Of a stretch of 47,208 bases of DNA, positions 1 through 7,712 are shown piece after piece. The notes under the pieces were generated by a model, which ran no database searches, was not told where the DNA came from, and saw only the letters and a list, made by a program, of their open reading frames with translations. Position numbers and translations under genes: made by a program. Numbering within the stretch: the first letter of the stretch is position 1; every line of letters begins with the position of its first letter. Source of the DNA: an uncultured Bacteroidales bacterium (lineage in GTDB: Bacteria; Bacteroidota; Bacteroidia; Bacteroidales; UBA932); the NCBI GenBank assembly GCA_944326305.1, contig CALVDL010000024.1, forward strand, positions 1-47,208, read 5' to 3'.

Positions 1-110
1 TATGTTTAACAATATTATATTAAAAATCAATATTTTATCATTTATGACCGGAATCCGTCACACTGACGTTAAGGATTAAACATGCGTTTAATCATATAAT
101 CTAATCCCCA
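1..110 (+). repeat. AT-rich dispersed element, copy 1 (left end cut by window edge)
   Basis: The segment at 4-56 is nearly identical to 41518-41570 and similar to 43206-43254: a TTTAACAATATTAT block, a run of A's, then TTTATGACCGGAATCC. After it comes GTCACACTGACGTTAA, matched in the copy at 43258-43273. It leads directly into the paired-hairpin repeat at 111-141. No coding potential is seen. Its left end lies outside the window. It sits downstream of ileS. Confidence 0.75.
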
Positions 111-141
111 GTCACTTCGTGACAGCCCCTTGTTAAGGGGC
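111..141 (+). repeat. Paired-hairpin repeat, copy 1
   Basis: Two adjacent hairpins: GTCAC-TTC-GTGAC, then A, then GCCCC-TTGTTAA-GGGGC. The same two-hairpin layout recurs at 36090-36119 (reverse orientation), 41759-41787 and 43285-43314, with compensatory changes in the stems. It resembles a REP/BIME-type intergenic element. No RAYT transposase gene is in the window. Confidence 0.75.
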
Positions 142-211
142 GCCACCCCCTTCCTTCCCCCTCGCCGGGGGACCTGTCGCAGGCCACGGGCCTGCTCCTT
201 AATAGGTAATT

Positions 212-253
212 CGATGTAATTTAATGAATTAAATTCATCGAATTCACGTTAAT
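212..253 (+). repeat. 42-bp structured repeat, copy 1; possible inverted terminus of the AT-rich element
   Basis: It contains the palindrome TGAATTAAATTCA inside an outer AATTT/GAATT stem, followed by CACGTTAAT. A second copy at 33098-33140 keeps the structure with a changed outer stem (AATCC/GGATT). Read in reverse complement, its right half resembles the left end of the AT-rich element at 41491-41515 (about 20 of 25 positions), which suggests terminal inverted repeats. It lies 12 bp beyond the ileS stop codon and may also shape the ileS transcript 3' end. Confidence 0.6.
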
Positions 254-264
254 TTATTTAATTG

Positions 265-3200
265 TCATATTTTCTTTACATCCACATATACAGGTGCTGC
301 ACCCCATTCCACTTCGGTGCCCGCAGAGCCCGTGGCGTCTTCTTTCAGGACAATATCGACGGCAAGCGTCTGGGCCAGCACATAGTCCTTGAAGTCAGAG
401 AGGGAGTCATGCAGCTCGGCGTAGTTATCCCCGGCAGTATAGACTGTTACATTCACCCTGTCGGTCACGTCGAACCCGCTGTCCTTCCTCAGGTTCTGTA
501 TCCTGTTGATCAGCTCCCTCGCGGTCCCTTCGCGTTTTAGCGCATCAGTGATGGTGACATCAAGGGCCAGTGTAAGAGGGCCGTCCGAAGCCACGAGCCA
601 GCCCGGCATATCCTCCGAGGAAATCTCGTAGTCACCAGCCTCAATCCGCACGTCCCCTGAAGGGAGGTTCAGCACGTAGCCCGCCTCACCGCCGGCCTGT
701 ACCGCGGAGATGACCTCCTGTGACATGCCGGCGAAAGCGGCCGCTATCTCTTTCATCTGTTTACCGTATTTCTTGCCGAGGGTCTTGAAATTCGGCTTTA
801 TCTTCTTGGTTATGAGGCCTGCCGTATCCGGGATGAACTCTGCATCCTTGACGTTGACTTCTCCCAGAAGAAGCGCCTTGACCTTCTCGAGCTGGTCCCT
901 TACGGTATTGTCTATGACAGGGATTATGAGCTTCGAAAGCGGCTGTCGAACCTTTATGCCGACTTTTCTCCGCAGGGCGAGCACCATTGAGGATGCCCTC
1001 TGGGCAAGTTCCATCCTTTCCTCCAGGTCCTTGTCCACTACAGACGGGTCATACGCAGGCATCGGCTCGAAATGCACCGACTCTGCGCCCGGCACCAGGT
1101 CCAGATACAGCCTCTCCATAAAGAAAGGAGCTATAGGGGCCGACAGCAGGGCCACATCCACAAGCACCTCGTAGAGGGTCTGGTATGCAGTCAGCTTGTC
1201 ATGGTCCATCACCCCTCCCCAGAATCTCTTGCGGTTCAGGCGCACATACCAGTTGCTCAGATGGTCACAGACGAAATCCTGTATCATGCGGCCGGCGGCC
1301 GTGATGTCGTAGTCCTCGTATGCCGCCTCCACATTCTTCACCAGAGTATTCAGAAGGGAGATGATCCATCTGTCTATCTCCGGACGTTCTGAGACAGGGA
1401 CAGCCGGTACGGCGGACGGGTCGAAACCGTCCACATTGGCATAGAGGGCAAAGAACGAATATGTATTGTACAGCGTGCCGAAGAACTTCCTGCGCACTTC
1501 GTCCACACCGGCCTCATCGAATTTGAGGTTGTCCCACGGCTGCGAATTGGTGAGCATGTACCATCTCAATGCATCCGGGCCGTACTTGTCCAGGGCCTTG
1601 AACGGATCCACGGCGTTACCGAGCCTCTTGCTCATCTTATTGCCGTCCTTGTCAAGCACAAGACCGTTGGAAATCACCCTCCTGAAGGCACAGCTTCCGC
1701 TTACCATCGTATGTATTGCGTGGAGCGTATAGAACCATCCTCTGGTCTGGTCAACACCTTCGGCTATGAAATCGGCAGTGCATCCGAATTTCGGTTTTCC
1801 AAGGTTCCTCAGGCCCTCCTGGGCATAAGGCATGGCCCCTGAATCGAACCATACATCGATAAGGTCGGTCTCCCTGACCATCTTGCGTCCGCTGTCAGAC
1901 ACCAGGAATATATTGTCGACATACGGGCGGTGAAGGTCTATCCTGTCATAGTTCTCCTTTGACATGTCGTCCGGGTCGAATCCCCTGTCCTTGAGAGGGT
2001 TCGCAGACATTATACCTGCCGCCACGGCTTTATCTATCTCATGGTACAGTTCCTTCACGGAGCCTATGCACTTCTCCTCCTTCCCGTCCTCGCTCCGCCA
2101 GATAGGGAGCGGCGTCCCCCAGTAGCGGCTGCGGGAAAGGTTCCAGTCCTGGATGTTCTCCAGCCATTTCCCGAACCGTCCGGTACCGGTGGACTCCGGT
2201 TTCCATGTGATAGTATTGTTGAGCTCTATCATCTTGTCCTTCACCGCGGTAGTCCTGATGAACCATGAATTCAGAGGATAGTAGAGGACAGGCTTGTCGG
2301 TCCTCCAGCAATGAGGATATGTATGTACGTGTTTCTCTATCTTGAACGCCTTGCCCTGCTGCTTGAGCATCACGCAGAGGTCTACGTCAAGGGTCGGTGC
2401 GTCCGGTCCGAGGGTGTCGTCGTATGCATTCTTGACATACCGCCCGGCAAACTCGGCATATTCAGGGGAAACCCTTTCCCTGACATATTCAGGATCCAGG
2501 TCCTCTATCCTGTAGAACCGTCCTTTCCGGTCCACCTGGGCCTGGCGGTCCCCGTTACGGTCCGTCACCATAAGAGGGGGCACGCCTGTCGCCTTGGCGA
2601 CCTTGTCATCATCCGCACCGAATGTAGGCGCGATATGTACAATACCGGTGGTCCCTTCGTCCGTAGTCACATAGTCCCCCGGGATGACCCTGAAGGCCCC
2701 TTCGTCCGGTCTGAACCACGGTATGAGCTGATGATACTTGACCCCGACCAGGTCGGTACCCTTGAACCTGCCGTCCAGCACACGGTAAGGCACCAGTTTG
2801 TCCCCAGGCCTGTAGTCCTCTATCTGTATGTCCCTGGCCTTCGGGTTGAACACCGAGTCAAGAAGTGCCTCGGCTATGACATATATGGCCTGTGCACCGG
2901 TATACGGGTTGAAGGAAAGCACCCTTATGTAGTCTATGCCAGGGCCGACACAGAGGGCGGTATTCGACGGGAGAGTCCACGGCGTTGTCGTCCACGCGAG
3001 GAAATACACCGGGAGTGTCCCGCAGCCGAAAAGCATCTGGGACTTCTCGTCCTTTATCACCTCGAACTGCACCACCGCAGTAGTGTCCTTCACATCACGG
3101 TAGCAGCCCGGCTGGTTGAGCTCGTGGGAGCTGAGCCCCGTTCCCGCGGCCGGTGAATACGGCTGGATGGAGTAGCCCTTGTACAGGAGACCCTTCCCGT

Positions 3201-3699
3201 AGATGTCCTTGAGGAGGTACCAGAGCGTCTCGATATACCTGTTGTCATATGTGATGTAAGGGTCGTCCATATCCACCCAGTAGCCTATCCTTTCAGTAAG
3301 GTTGACCCACTCGCGGGTGTATTTCATGACCTCCTTGCGGCATGCGTTATTGTATTCCTCGACACTTATCTTCGTTCCTATGTCCTCCTTTGTGATGCCG
3401 AGCATCTTCTCCACACCGAGTTCGACAGGGAGACCGTGGGTATCCCAGCCTGCCCGTCTCTCTACGCGGTAGCCGCTCTGGGTCTTGTACCTGCAGATCG
3501 CGTCCTTGATGGAGCGGGCTATCACATGGTGTATGCCCGGCATACCGTTGGCCGAAGGCGGCCCTTCAAAAAATATGAACTCCGGAGCGCCGTCCCGGAC
3601 CTCGAGAGAACGCCCGAAAGCATTGTTCTTCTTCCATCTGTCAAGAATCTCACTGCCTGTCTGCACCAGGTCAAGACCTTTGTATTCTTTAAATCCCAT
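265..3699 (-). CDS. ileS: Isoleucyl-tRNA synthetase, type 2 (IleRS2-like), G-x-H-H variant
   Basis: Cytoplasmic class Ia synthetase that charges tRNA-Ile with isoleucine. It has 1144 residues, the length of the long eukaryote-like type rather than the shorter type of about 940. The class I signature reads GPPSANGMPGIHH at residues 46-58, so the usual H-x-G-H is replaced by G-I-H-H. The strictly matching downstream block GWDTHGLPVELGVEK and the second motif NKMSKRLG are intact, followed by an anticodon-binding domain and a long C-terminal extension. The ATG at 3699 is chosen over an in-frame TTG at 3705. It is transcribed alone from a promoter at 3793-3800. From family knowledge, IleRS2 enzymes resist mupirocin and the G-x-H-H form marks the hyper-resistant ones; that property is inferred here. 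Confidence 0.97.
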   Translation of the reverse strand: MGFKEYKGLDLVQTGSEILDRWKKNNAFGRSLEVRDGAPEFIFFEGPPSANGMPGIHHVIARSIKDAICRYKTQSGYRVERRAGWDTHGLPVELGVEKMLGITKEDIGTKISVEEYNNACRKEVMKYTREWVNLTERIGYWVDMDDPYITYDNRYIETLWYLLKDIYGKGLLYKGYSIQPYSPAAGTGLSSHELNQPGCYRDVKDTTAVVQFEVIKDEKSQMLFGCGTLPVYFLAWTTTPWTLPSNTALCVGPGIDYIRVLSFNPYTGAQAIYVIAEALLDSVFNPKARDIQIEDYRPGDKLVPYRVLDGRFKGTDLVGVKYHQLIPWFRPDEGAFRVIPGDYVTTDEGTTGIVHIAPTFGADDDKVAKATGVPPLMVTDRNGDRQAQVDRKGRFYRIEDLDPEYVRERVSPEYAEFAGRYVKNAYDDTLGPDAPTLDVDLCVMLKQQGKAFKIEKHVHTYPHCWRTDKPVLYYPLNSWFIRTTAVKDKMIELNNTITWKPESTGTGRFGKWLENIQDWNLSRSRYWGTPLPIWRSEDGKEEKCIGSVKELYHEIDKAVAAGIMSANPLKDRGFDPDDMSKENYDRIDLHRPYVDNIFLVSDSGRKMVRETDLIDVWFDSGAMPYAQEGLRNLGKPKFGCTADFIAEGVDQTRGWFYTLHAIHTMVSGSCAFRRVISNGLVLDKDGNKMSKRLGNAVDPFKALDKYGPDALRWYMLTNSQPWDNLKFDEAGVDEVRRKFFGTLYNTYSFFALYANVDGFDPSAVPAVPVSERPEIDRWIISLLNTLVKNVEAAYEDYDITAAGRMIQDFVCDHLSNWYVRLNRKRFWGGVMDHDKLTAYQTLYEVLVDVALLSAPIAPFFMERLYLDLVPGAESVHFEPMPAYDPSVVDKDLEERMELAQRASSMVLALRRKVGIKVRQPLSKLIIPVIDNTVRDQLEKVKALLLGEVNVKDAEFIPDTAGLITKKIKPNFKTLGKKYGKQMKEIAAAFAGMSQEVISAVQAGGEAGYVLNLPSGDVRIEAGDYEISSEDMPGWLVASDGPLTLALDVTITDALKREGTARELINRIQNLRKDSGFDVTDRVNVTVYTAGDNYAELHDSLSDFKDYVLAQTLAVDIVLKEDATGSAGTEVEWGAAPVYVDVKKI
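3526..3537 (-). other. Codons for the G-I-H-H variant of the HIGH motif
   Basis: On the coding strand these codons read GGC ATA CAC CAT, that is Gly-Ile-His-His (residues 55-58 of ileS), where class I synthetases normally have His-x-Gly-His. The first and third positions of the motif are swapped. Confidence 0.9.
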
Positions 3700-3752
3700 A
3701 TACAACTATTTATTTCATTCCGGACGGCTATGGAGTATTTATAAAATTTATC

Positions 3753-3760
3753 TAATTTTG
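3753..3760 (+). promoter_or_regulatory. -7 box of the cvpA-tsaB promoter
   Basis: TAATTTTG fits the Bacteroidota -7 consensus TAnnTTTG and lies 60 bp before the cvpA start. No clear -33 TTTG is seen. The box faces the ileS promoter: both share a 9-bp inverted repeat (TTTGCAGGC at 3757-3765 and its complement at 3788-3796). Confidence 0.55.
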
Positions 3761-3792
3761 CAGGCCGACTCCGCCACCGGTTTTTCAGCCTG

Positions 3793-3800
3793 CAAATATA
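3793..3800 (-). promoter_or_regulatory. -7 box of the ileS promoter
   Basis: On the minus strand the sequence reads TATATTTG, a perfect TAnnTTTG match. It predicts a start near 3786 and a leader of roughly 85 nt before ileS. The first transcribed bases can fold GCAGGC against GCCTGC (3792-3761). No good -33 element is visible. Confidence 0.6.
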
Positions 3801-3820
3801 ATGATTAACTTTGATAAAAA

Positions 3821-4315
3821 ATGAATATCATCGATATAATAATCCTGTTGTGCTTTGTTCCCGCCATCATAAACGGGCTGCGGAAAGGACTTGTGGCACA
3901 GGTCGTCGCGATAATATCCATCGTACTGGGAGTATGGCTGTCGTTCAAGTTCTCCTCCGCCGTAAGCGGCTGGATGGCAGGCTTGTTCGACGGGGCATCA
4001 CCGACGGTGCTTGAAATCGTGGCTTTCACCGTCATACTCGTAGTGGTGATATTCGCGCTTTTTGCCCTGGGCAAAATCATAGAGGCAAGCATAAAGATCG
4101 TCATGCTCGGCTGGCTGAACCGGCTGCTCGGGCTGCTGTTCTCCCTGCTGAAATGCACTCTGATAGTAGGCCTCGTGATAATAATGTTCAGCTCACTCAA
4201 CTCGGCCCTGCACCTCGTGTCGGAGAAAGTGCTGGCCGACTCGATCCTGTACCCTCCGTTCAAGGAGACGGCATACAGCGTTTTCCCTTATCTTAAAGAC
4301 CTTATTTTCAAATAG
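3821..4315 (+). CDS. cvpA: CvpA family inner-membrane protein
   Basis: A 164-residue protein with four hydrophobic segments (about residues 4-24, 26-44, 63-85 and 100-122), which is the length and topology of the CvpA/colicin V production family. The family is widespread, but its biochemical role is not settled; in other bacteria it is linked to envelope homeostasis. It is the first gene of a two-gene plus-strand unit, ends 7 bp before tsaB and is divergent from ileS. The call rests on the opening pattern (short N-terminus, then GLRKGLVAQV) and the membrane layout. Confidence 0.8.
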   Translation: MNIIDIIILLCFVPAIINGLRKGLVAQVVAIISIVLGVWLSFKFSSAVSGWMAGLFDGASPTVLEIVAFTVILVVVIFALFALGKIIEASIKIVMLGWLNRLLGLLFSLLKCTLIVGLVIIMFSSLNSALHLVSEKVLADSILYPPFKETAYSVFPYLKDLIFK

Positions 4316-4322
4316 AACCGAT

Positions 4323-5015
4323 ATGGACACCATCATACTGATAGAAACATCCACGGCGCTGTGCTCGGCAGCCATAGCAAGGGACGGCAAGATCATCTCC
4401 AGCAGGGAGAGCGCACAGACGAAGTCACACGCGTCCCTCACCGCAGTATTCATCAAGGAAATGCTCGACGAATGCAACATTGGCACAGGAGACTGCTCGG
4501 CCGTATGCGTAAGCATGGGTCCCGGCTCATATACCGGCCTGAGGGTCGGCGTATCCACGGCCAAGGGGCTGTGCTTCGGGGCGGGAATCCCGCTTCTTGC
4601 GGTCGGGACACTTGACACGCTGGTATGGCAGGCCATCGGGGAAGGGCGGCTTCCGGAAGGGTGCAGGCATATTGTCCCGATGATCGACGCAAGAAGGATG
4701 GAAGTCTATACCGCGGTGTTCTCGGCAGACGGCGGACAGCTCACAGAGACAGCCCCGGTGATACTCGACCAGGACAGCTTCAGGGAATACCTTGACCAGG
4801 GTCCGGTACTGTTCATAGGAGACGGGGCGCAGAAGACATCGGAGATTATAAGGCACAGCAACGCCTTCTTCTGCCAGTGCTGCCCGAAAGCCTCGTCCAT
4901 GCTGGTGCCTGCCACGCAGGAGTTCAAAGAAAAACGGTTCAAAGACGTAGCGTACTTCGAACCGTTCTATCTCAAGGAATTCGTCGCCACGACAAGCAAG
5001 AAGAAAATCTTCTGA
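4323..5015 (+). CDS. tsaB: tRNA threonylcarbamoyladenosine biosynthesis protein TsaB
   Basis: A 230-residue protein of the ASKHA/YeaZ fold. It pairs with TsaD, TsaE and TsaC to make the universal t6A modification at position 37 of ANN-decoding tRNAs, acting as the scaffold for TsaD. Family hallmarks visible here are ILIETSTALCSAAI at the N-terminus, the SMGPGSYTGLRVGVSTAKGL loop near residues 64-83, and the conserved PMIDARRMEVYTA block. tsaD is not in the window. It lies 7 bp after cvpA and is probably cotranscribed. The gene ends convergently with the TlpA-like gene, with a hairpin at 5045-5064 between them. Confidence 0.95.
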   Translation: MDTIILIETSTALCSAAIARDGKIISSRESAQTKSHASLTAVFIKEMLDECNIGTGDCSAVCVSMGPGSYTGLRVGVSTAKGLCFGAGIPLLAVGTLDTLVWQAIGEGRLPEGCRHIVPMIDARRMEVYTAVFSADGGQLTETAPVILDQDSFREYLDQGPVLFIGDGAQKTSEIIRHSNAFFCQCCPKASSMLVPATQEFKEKRFKDVAYFEPFYLKEFVATTSKKKIF

Positions 5016-5044
5016 ACGATATCGCGGCATTCATACTATGCCGG

Positions 5045-5064
5045 GCTCTGACAGGGGTCAGAGC
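5045..5064. terminator. Bidirectional hairpin between tsaB and the TlpA-like gene
   Basis: A perfect 8-bp stem, GCTCTGAC/GTCAGAGC, with loop AGGG. It contains the stop codon of the minus-strand gene (5058-5060). No T-run follows on either side, so it may stabilise 3' ends rather than act as a classical terminator. Confidence 0.5.
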
Positions 5065-6206
5065 AGGGAGTCCAGCAATTTTCTGAGAGATGCCCCGTCC
5101 GAGAATTTCCCGTCGACCAGCTCTCCGTCTGCAATAACAAACGAAACAGGCAGTTTGTCAAGATTGTACAGCGCCAGCGAGGAGGATCCGGCTCCGAGCC
5201 CTTCGCAGACATTGATCCACCCGAGCCCCTGGTCCTTGACAGTCCTGGCCCACTGGGCCTTGTCCGTATCCAGAGCCACCTGATAGATTTCAAGCCCCCT
5301 GGAATGGAATTCTTCGTATATCGGCTTGAGCACATCCAGATTGAACATCTTCTGGGCGGCATCCGTAGAGGTCCAGAAGTGCAGGAGGATGACTTTGGCA
5401 TCCACTTCGCTCAGTTTTACCATCTTGGCGCTGGTATCAGGAAGCTCAAGGTCCGGATATGAAAGTTCCGGGGCATTCTCAATCCTTATGCTCAACGACA
5501 ACAGGTCTGAGCGCCTTTTTGCCTCCTTCCTCAGGGCCTTGACATATTTCGAATCCGGATACACAGTCTCCAATGAGTCGCATATATTGTTGAAATGGAT
5601 GGCGTCGGTCTGCTGTGAAAATATCGGGAAGTCCGTCCCGACTGTCTGGTACAGCACCGGCACCGTAGTAAGGGAATGTGAATTTTCAAGAATATATTTG
5701 ACTCGGCTCCTGTAATAGGCTGTGTATGTCTTCACCATATCCTTTCTGATGCTGTCAGCCTCCTTCGACGATGCATCCACACCGGCAAGCTTGTCGGCGG
5801 ACACTGAGAACTCCGAGACAAAATCGGCGAAATCCTTTTCCACGGACGCGAGCCTGACGCTTTCATCGGAGCCTTCTACAGAGAAATTCCCGGTAGTGTC
5901 AGCCGTGACATACACACGGTCTCCCTTCTCGAGAAGGAGGGATGCGATTTTCGTATCATTATGGAAGACATATACGAACTCCGGCTGGCCGTCAGCGACA
6001 GGGACCTTATAGGAAAAATGTCCCGAAGCGTCTGTCTTGAGGGTGTCAAGGACCTTGTATGTATTTATATCCAGCAGCTTGACTATCACCTCACCGTCTC
6101 CGAGCCCCTGTACTTCACCTTTTATCCGGGCTGTCTTCCCGCAGGAAACCAGCATGCACACAGCCATGGAAATGGCCGCGAATCTCAACGTCCTACAGTT
6201 TTTCAT
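5058..6206 (-). CDS. DUF4369/thioredoxin-like (TlpA/ResA-type) lipoprotein without the CxxC site
   Basis: A 382-residue predicted lipoprotein: hydrophobic leader ending in the lipobox LVSC (Cys about 22). An N-terminal DUF4369-type beta-sandwich region (GEVQGLGDGEVIVKLLD) is followed by a helical middle and a C-terminal thioredoxin fold (VILLHFWTSTDAAQKMF, then FHSRGLEIYQVALD). The spot that normally holds W-C-x-x-C reads W-T-S-T-D, so there is no redox pair and disulfide chemistry is unlikely. The start ATG overlaps the end of the HIT gene by 14 bp, so the two are translated from one greA-HIT-TlpA message. Its role is probably envelope-located and non-catalytic; the substrate or partner is unknown. 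Confidence 0.85.
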   Translation of the reverse strand: MKNCRTLRFAAISMAVCMLVSCGKTARIKGEVQGLGDGEVIVKLLDINTYKVLDTLKTDASGHFSYKVPVADGQPEFVYVFHNDTKIASLLLEKGDRVYVTADTTGNFSVEGSDESVRLASVEKDFADFVSEFSVSADKLAGVDASSKEADSIRKDMVKTYTAYYRSRVKYILENSHSLTTVPVLYQTVGTDFPIFSQQTDAIHFNNICDSLETVYPDSKYVKALRKEAKRRSDLLSLSIRIENAPELSYPDLELPDTSAKMVKLSEVDAKVILLHFWTSTDAAQKMFNLDVLKPIYEEFHSRGLEIYQVALDTDKAQWARTVKDQGLGWINVCEGLGAGSSSLALYNLDKLPVSFVIADGELVDGKFSDGASLRKLLDSLL

Positions 6207-6597
6207 ACTCTGACGAGATTATTGATGCAATCCGGGAGAACTCCTCCGGGGAAAGGGAGAGCTTCTCCTTCCTGAAATCCAGATCGGATTCGCTGTTCAG
6301 CGGGACAAGATGTATGTGTGTGTGGGGAACTTCCATCCCCAGTACAGCAACACCTACCCGTTTGCACGGTATTGCGTTGCCTATGGCGATGGCAACTTTC
6401 CGGGCAAATGAGCACAGGCCCATGTATGTATTTTCATCCAGATGGAAAATATAGTCATCCTCAACATTCTTCGGAATGACGAGAGTATGCCCCTTGGCAA
6501 GTGGGTTTATATCCAGAAAAGCATAGAAGCCGTCGTTTTCGGCGACTTTATATGAAGGTATCTCACCTTTGGCTATCTTGGTAAATACGGTTGCCAT
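6193..6597 (-). CDS. HIT family nucleotide-binding protein (Hint-like)
   Basis: A 134-residue protein with the histidine triad HTHIHL near residues 98-103 and the family entry pattern FTKIAKGEIPSYKV. Members hydrolyse phosphoramidate or related nucleotide conjugates such as AMP-lysine; the physiological substrate is usually unknown. It starts 4 bp after greA and overlaps the following TlpA-like gene, placing it as the middle gene of a greA-led operon. Length and motif are complete. Confidence 0.93.
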   Translation of the reverse strand: MATVFTKIAKGEIPSYKVAENDGFYAFLDINPLAKGHTLVIPKNVEDDYIFHLDENTYMGLCSFARKVAIAIGNAIPCKRVGVAVLGMEVPHTHIHLVPLNSESDLDFRKEKLSLSPEEFSRIASIISSEYEKL

Positions 6598-6601
6598 ACC
6601 C

Positions 6602-7069
6602 CTAAAGCGTTATGTCCAGGATTTCGAACTTGATGATGCCGGACGGCACTTTCGCATCCACCACCTCGCCTTTGGAATGTCCCATCAGGGCTCGGCCTAT
6701 AGGGGTAGTGGCGGCCAGTTTTCCTGCAGCAAAATCAGCTTCGCTTTCACCTACGAGGGTGAACTCTACAATCTGGTTATTACTCAAATTCTTGACTTTC
6801 ACCTTATTGAGCATCTGCACCTTATCTGTGCCTATCTGGGATTCATCTATTACCCTGGCGTTTGCGACAAGGTTCTGCAGTTTGGCAATCTTGAGTTCCA
6901 GCAGCCCCTGTGCCTCGCGGGCGGCCTCATATTCGGCGTTTTCGGAAAGATCACCCTTGTCCCTTGCTTCCGCAATCTGGGCAGAGATCACCGGACGCTG
7001 GGCAATGGCTTCTGAAAGTTCCTTTTTCAGTTTGTCCAGACCGTCCTGGGTCATGTAATGTATGTCCAT
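6602..7069 (-). CDS. greA: Transcription elongation factor GreA
   Basis: A 155-residue protein. The N-terminal coiled coil (about residues 1-75) carries the acidic tip region DLSENAEYEAA. The C-terminal FKBP-like domain contains TPIGRALMGHSKGEVV. GreA stimulates RNA cleavage by stalled RNA polymerase through its secondary channel. It is first in the greA-HIT-TlpA unit and has the best minus-strand promoter in this part of the window (7165-7196), with a leader of about 90 nt. Confidence 0.97.
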   Translation of the reverse strand: MDIHYMTQDGLDKLKKELSEAIAQRPVISAQIAEARDKGDLSENAEYEAAREAQGLLELKIAKLQNLVANARVIDESQIGTDKVQMLNKVKVKNLSNNQIVEFTLVGESEADFAAGKLAATTPIGRALMGHSKGEVVDAKVPSGIIKFEILDITL

Positions 7070-7164
7070 AGTTATATTATTATTTTTTACTTTATTCTAC
7101 CTGAATATCCGCATTGACAAAAATATAATCGACCAAAAATACATTTTGGCCGACCCTGTCTCTG

Positions 7165-7196
7165 CAAATATAGAAATTTATATCGGTGAAAACAAA
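7165..7196 (-). promoter_or_regulatory. greA operon promoter (-33 and -7)
   Basis: On the minus strand, TTTG (plus coordinates 7193-7196), a 20-nt spacer and TATATTTG (7165-7172). Both Bacteroidota elements and the spacing match consensus. Confidence 0.75.
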
Positions 7197-7203
7197 TATT
7201 GCA

Positions 7204-7647
7204 CTAAAACTTGGGCTTCATTATTTCAGAATACAATATCAGCTTCTTGGGATCTATATCCAAATGTCTTCCTTCCTTACGGGCAGGTCCAGACGTCTCC
7301 GGGGAAGCAGCCTTGCGCCTCCCGGCCATATTGTTTATCACCGGCCGTCCTTCTTCAGGCAGTGCCCTTGCAGCAGTCTGACGTACAACCGGGGCGGCTT
7401 CATGCACCTGCTCCCGGGCCGGAGAGGAAGCTGGAGGCACTTCTGTCGGGACAATATCCGGGAACGGCTCCCCGAGCACATGCCTTCTTTCCGGAATACC
7501 GTCCTTACCGTCGATCTTCTCCCCTATGCGGCGCACCTTCCCTGCAGCATCAGGCATTCCGGCCTTCATCAAAGACTTCTCTATTGCCTTGGCTATAGCC
7601 GGGGCAATGAGAATCAGAACAGTAAGGAGAGTAAAAAAAATTTCCAT
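7204..7647 (-). CDS. Small single-pass membrane protein, unknown function
   Basis: 147 residues. One hydrophobic N-terminal helix (about residues 2-18, FFTLLTVLILIAPAIAK) is followed by a charged, Pro/Ala/Glu/Arg-rich and probably disordered tail. No family was recognised. The tail has no Cys and no catalytic-looking motif. It lies between the ribF-side hairpin (7672-7710) and greA, on the same strand as both. I see no good promoter of its own, so it may depend on read-through from the glycogen operon. Confidence 0.65.
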   Translation of the reverse strand: MEIFFTLLTVLILIAPAIAKAIEKSLMKAGMPDAAGKVRRIGEKIDGKDGIPERRHVLGEPFPDIVPTEVPPASSPAREQVHEAAPVVRQTAARALPEEGRPVINNMAGRRKAASPETSGPARKEGRHLDIDPKKLILYSEIMKPKF

Positions 7648-7671
7648 ATATCTACCCGGTTTTGCCCAAAG

Positions 7672-7710
7672 TTCAGAAAAATTTTCCGTATTCAGGAATT
7701 TTTTTCTGAA
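7672..7710 (-). terminator. Hairpin after ribF, likely operon terminator
   Basis: Arms TTCAGAAAAA (7672-7681) and TTTTTCTGAA (7701-7710) form a perfect 10-bp stem; allowing two mismatches it extends to 16 bp with a 7-nt loop. In the minus-strand transcript it begins 3 nt after the ribF stop, and its 3' arm is U-rich. Confidence 0.6.
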
Positions 7711-7712
7711 AA

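Noticed and set aside
2311..3156. 281-codon plus-strand frame opposite ileS
   Set aside because: It mirrors ileS codons, is Arg/Pro/His-rich, with no family match.
3700..3705. TTG start two codons upstream for ileS
   Set aside because: ATG at 3699 is adjacent and in frame; no reason to prefer TTG.
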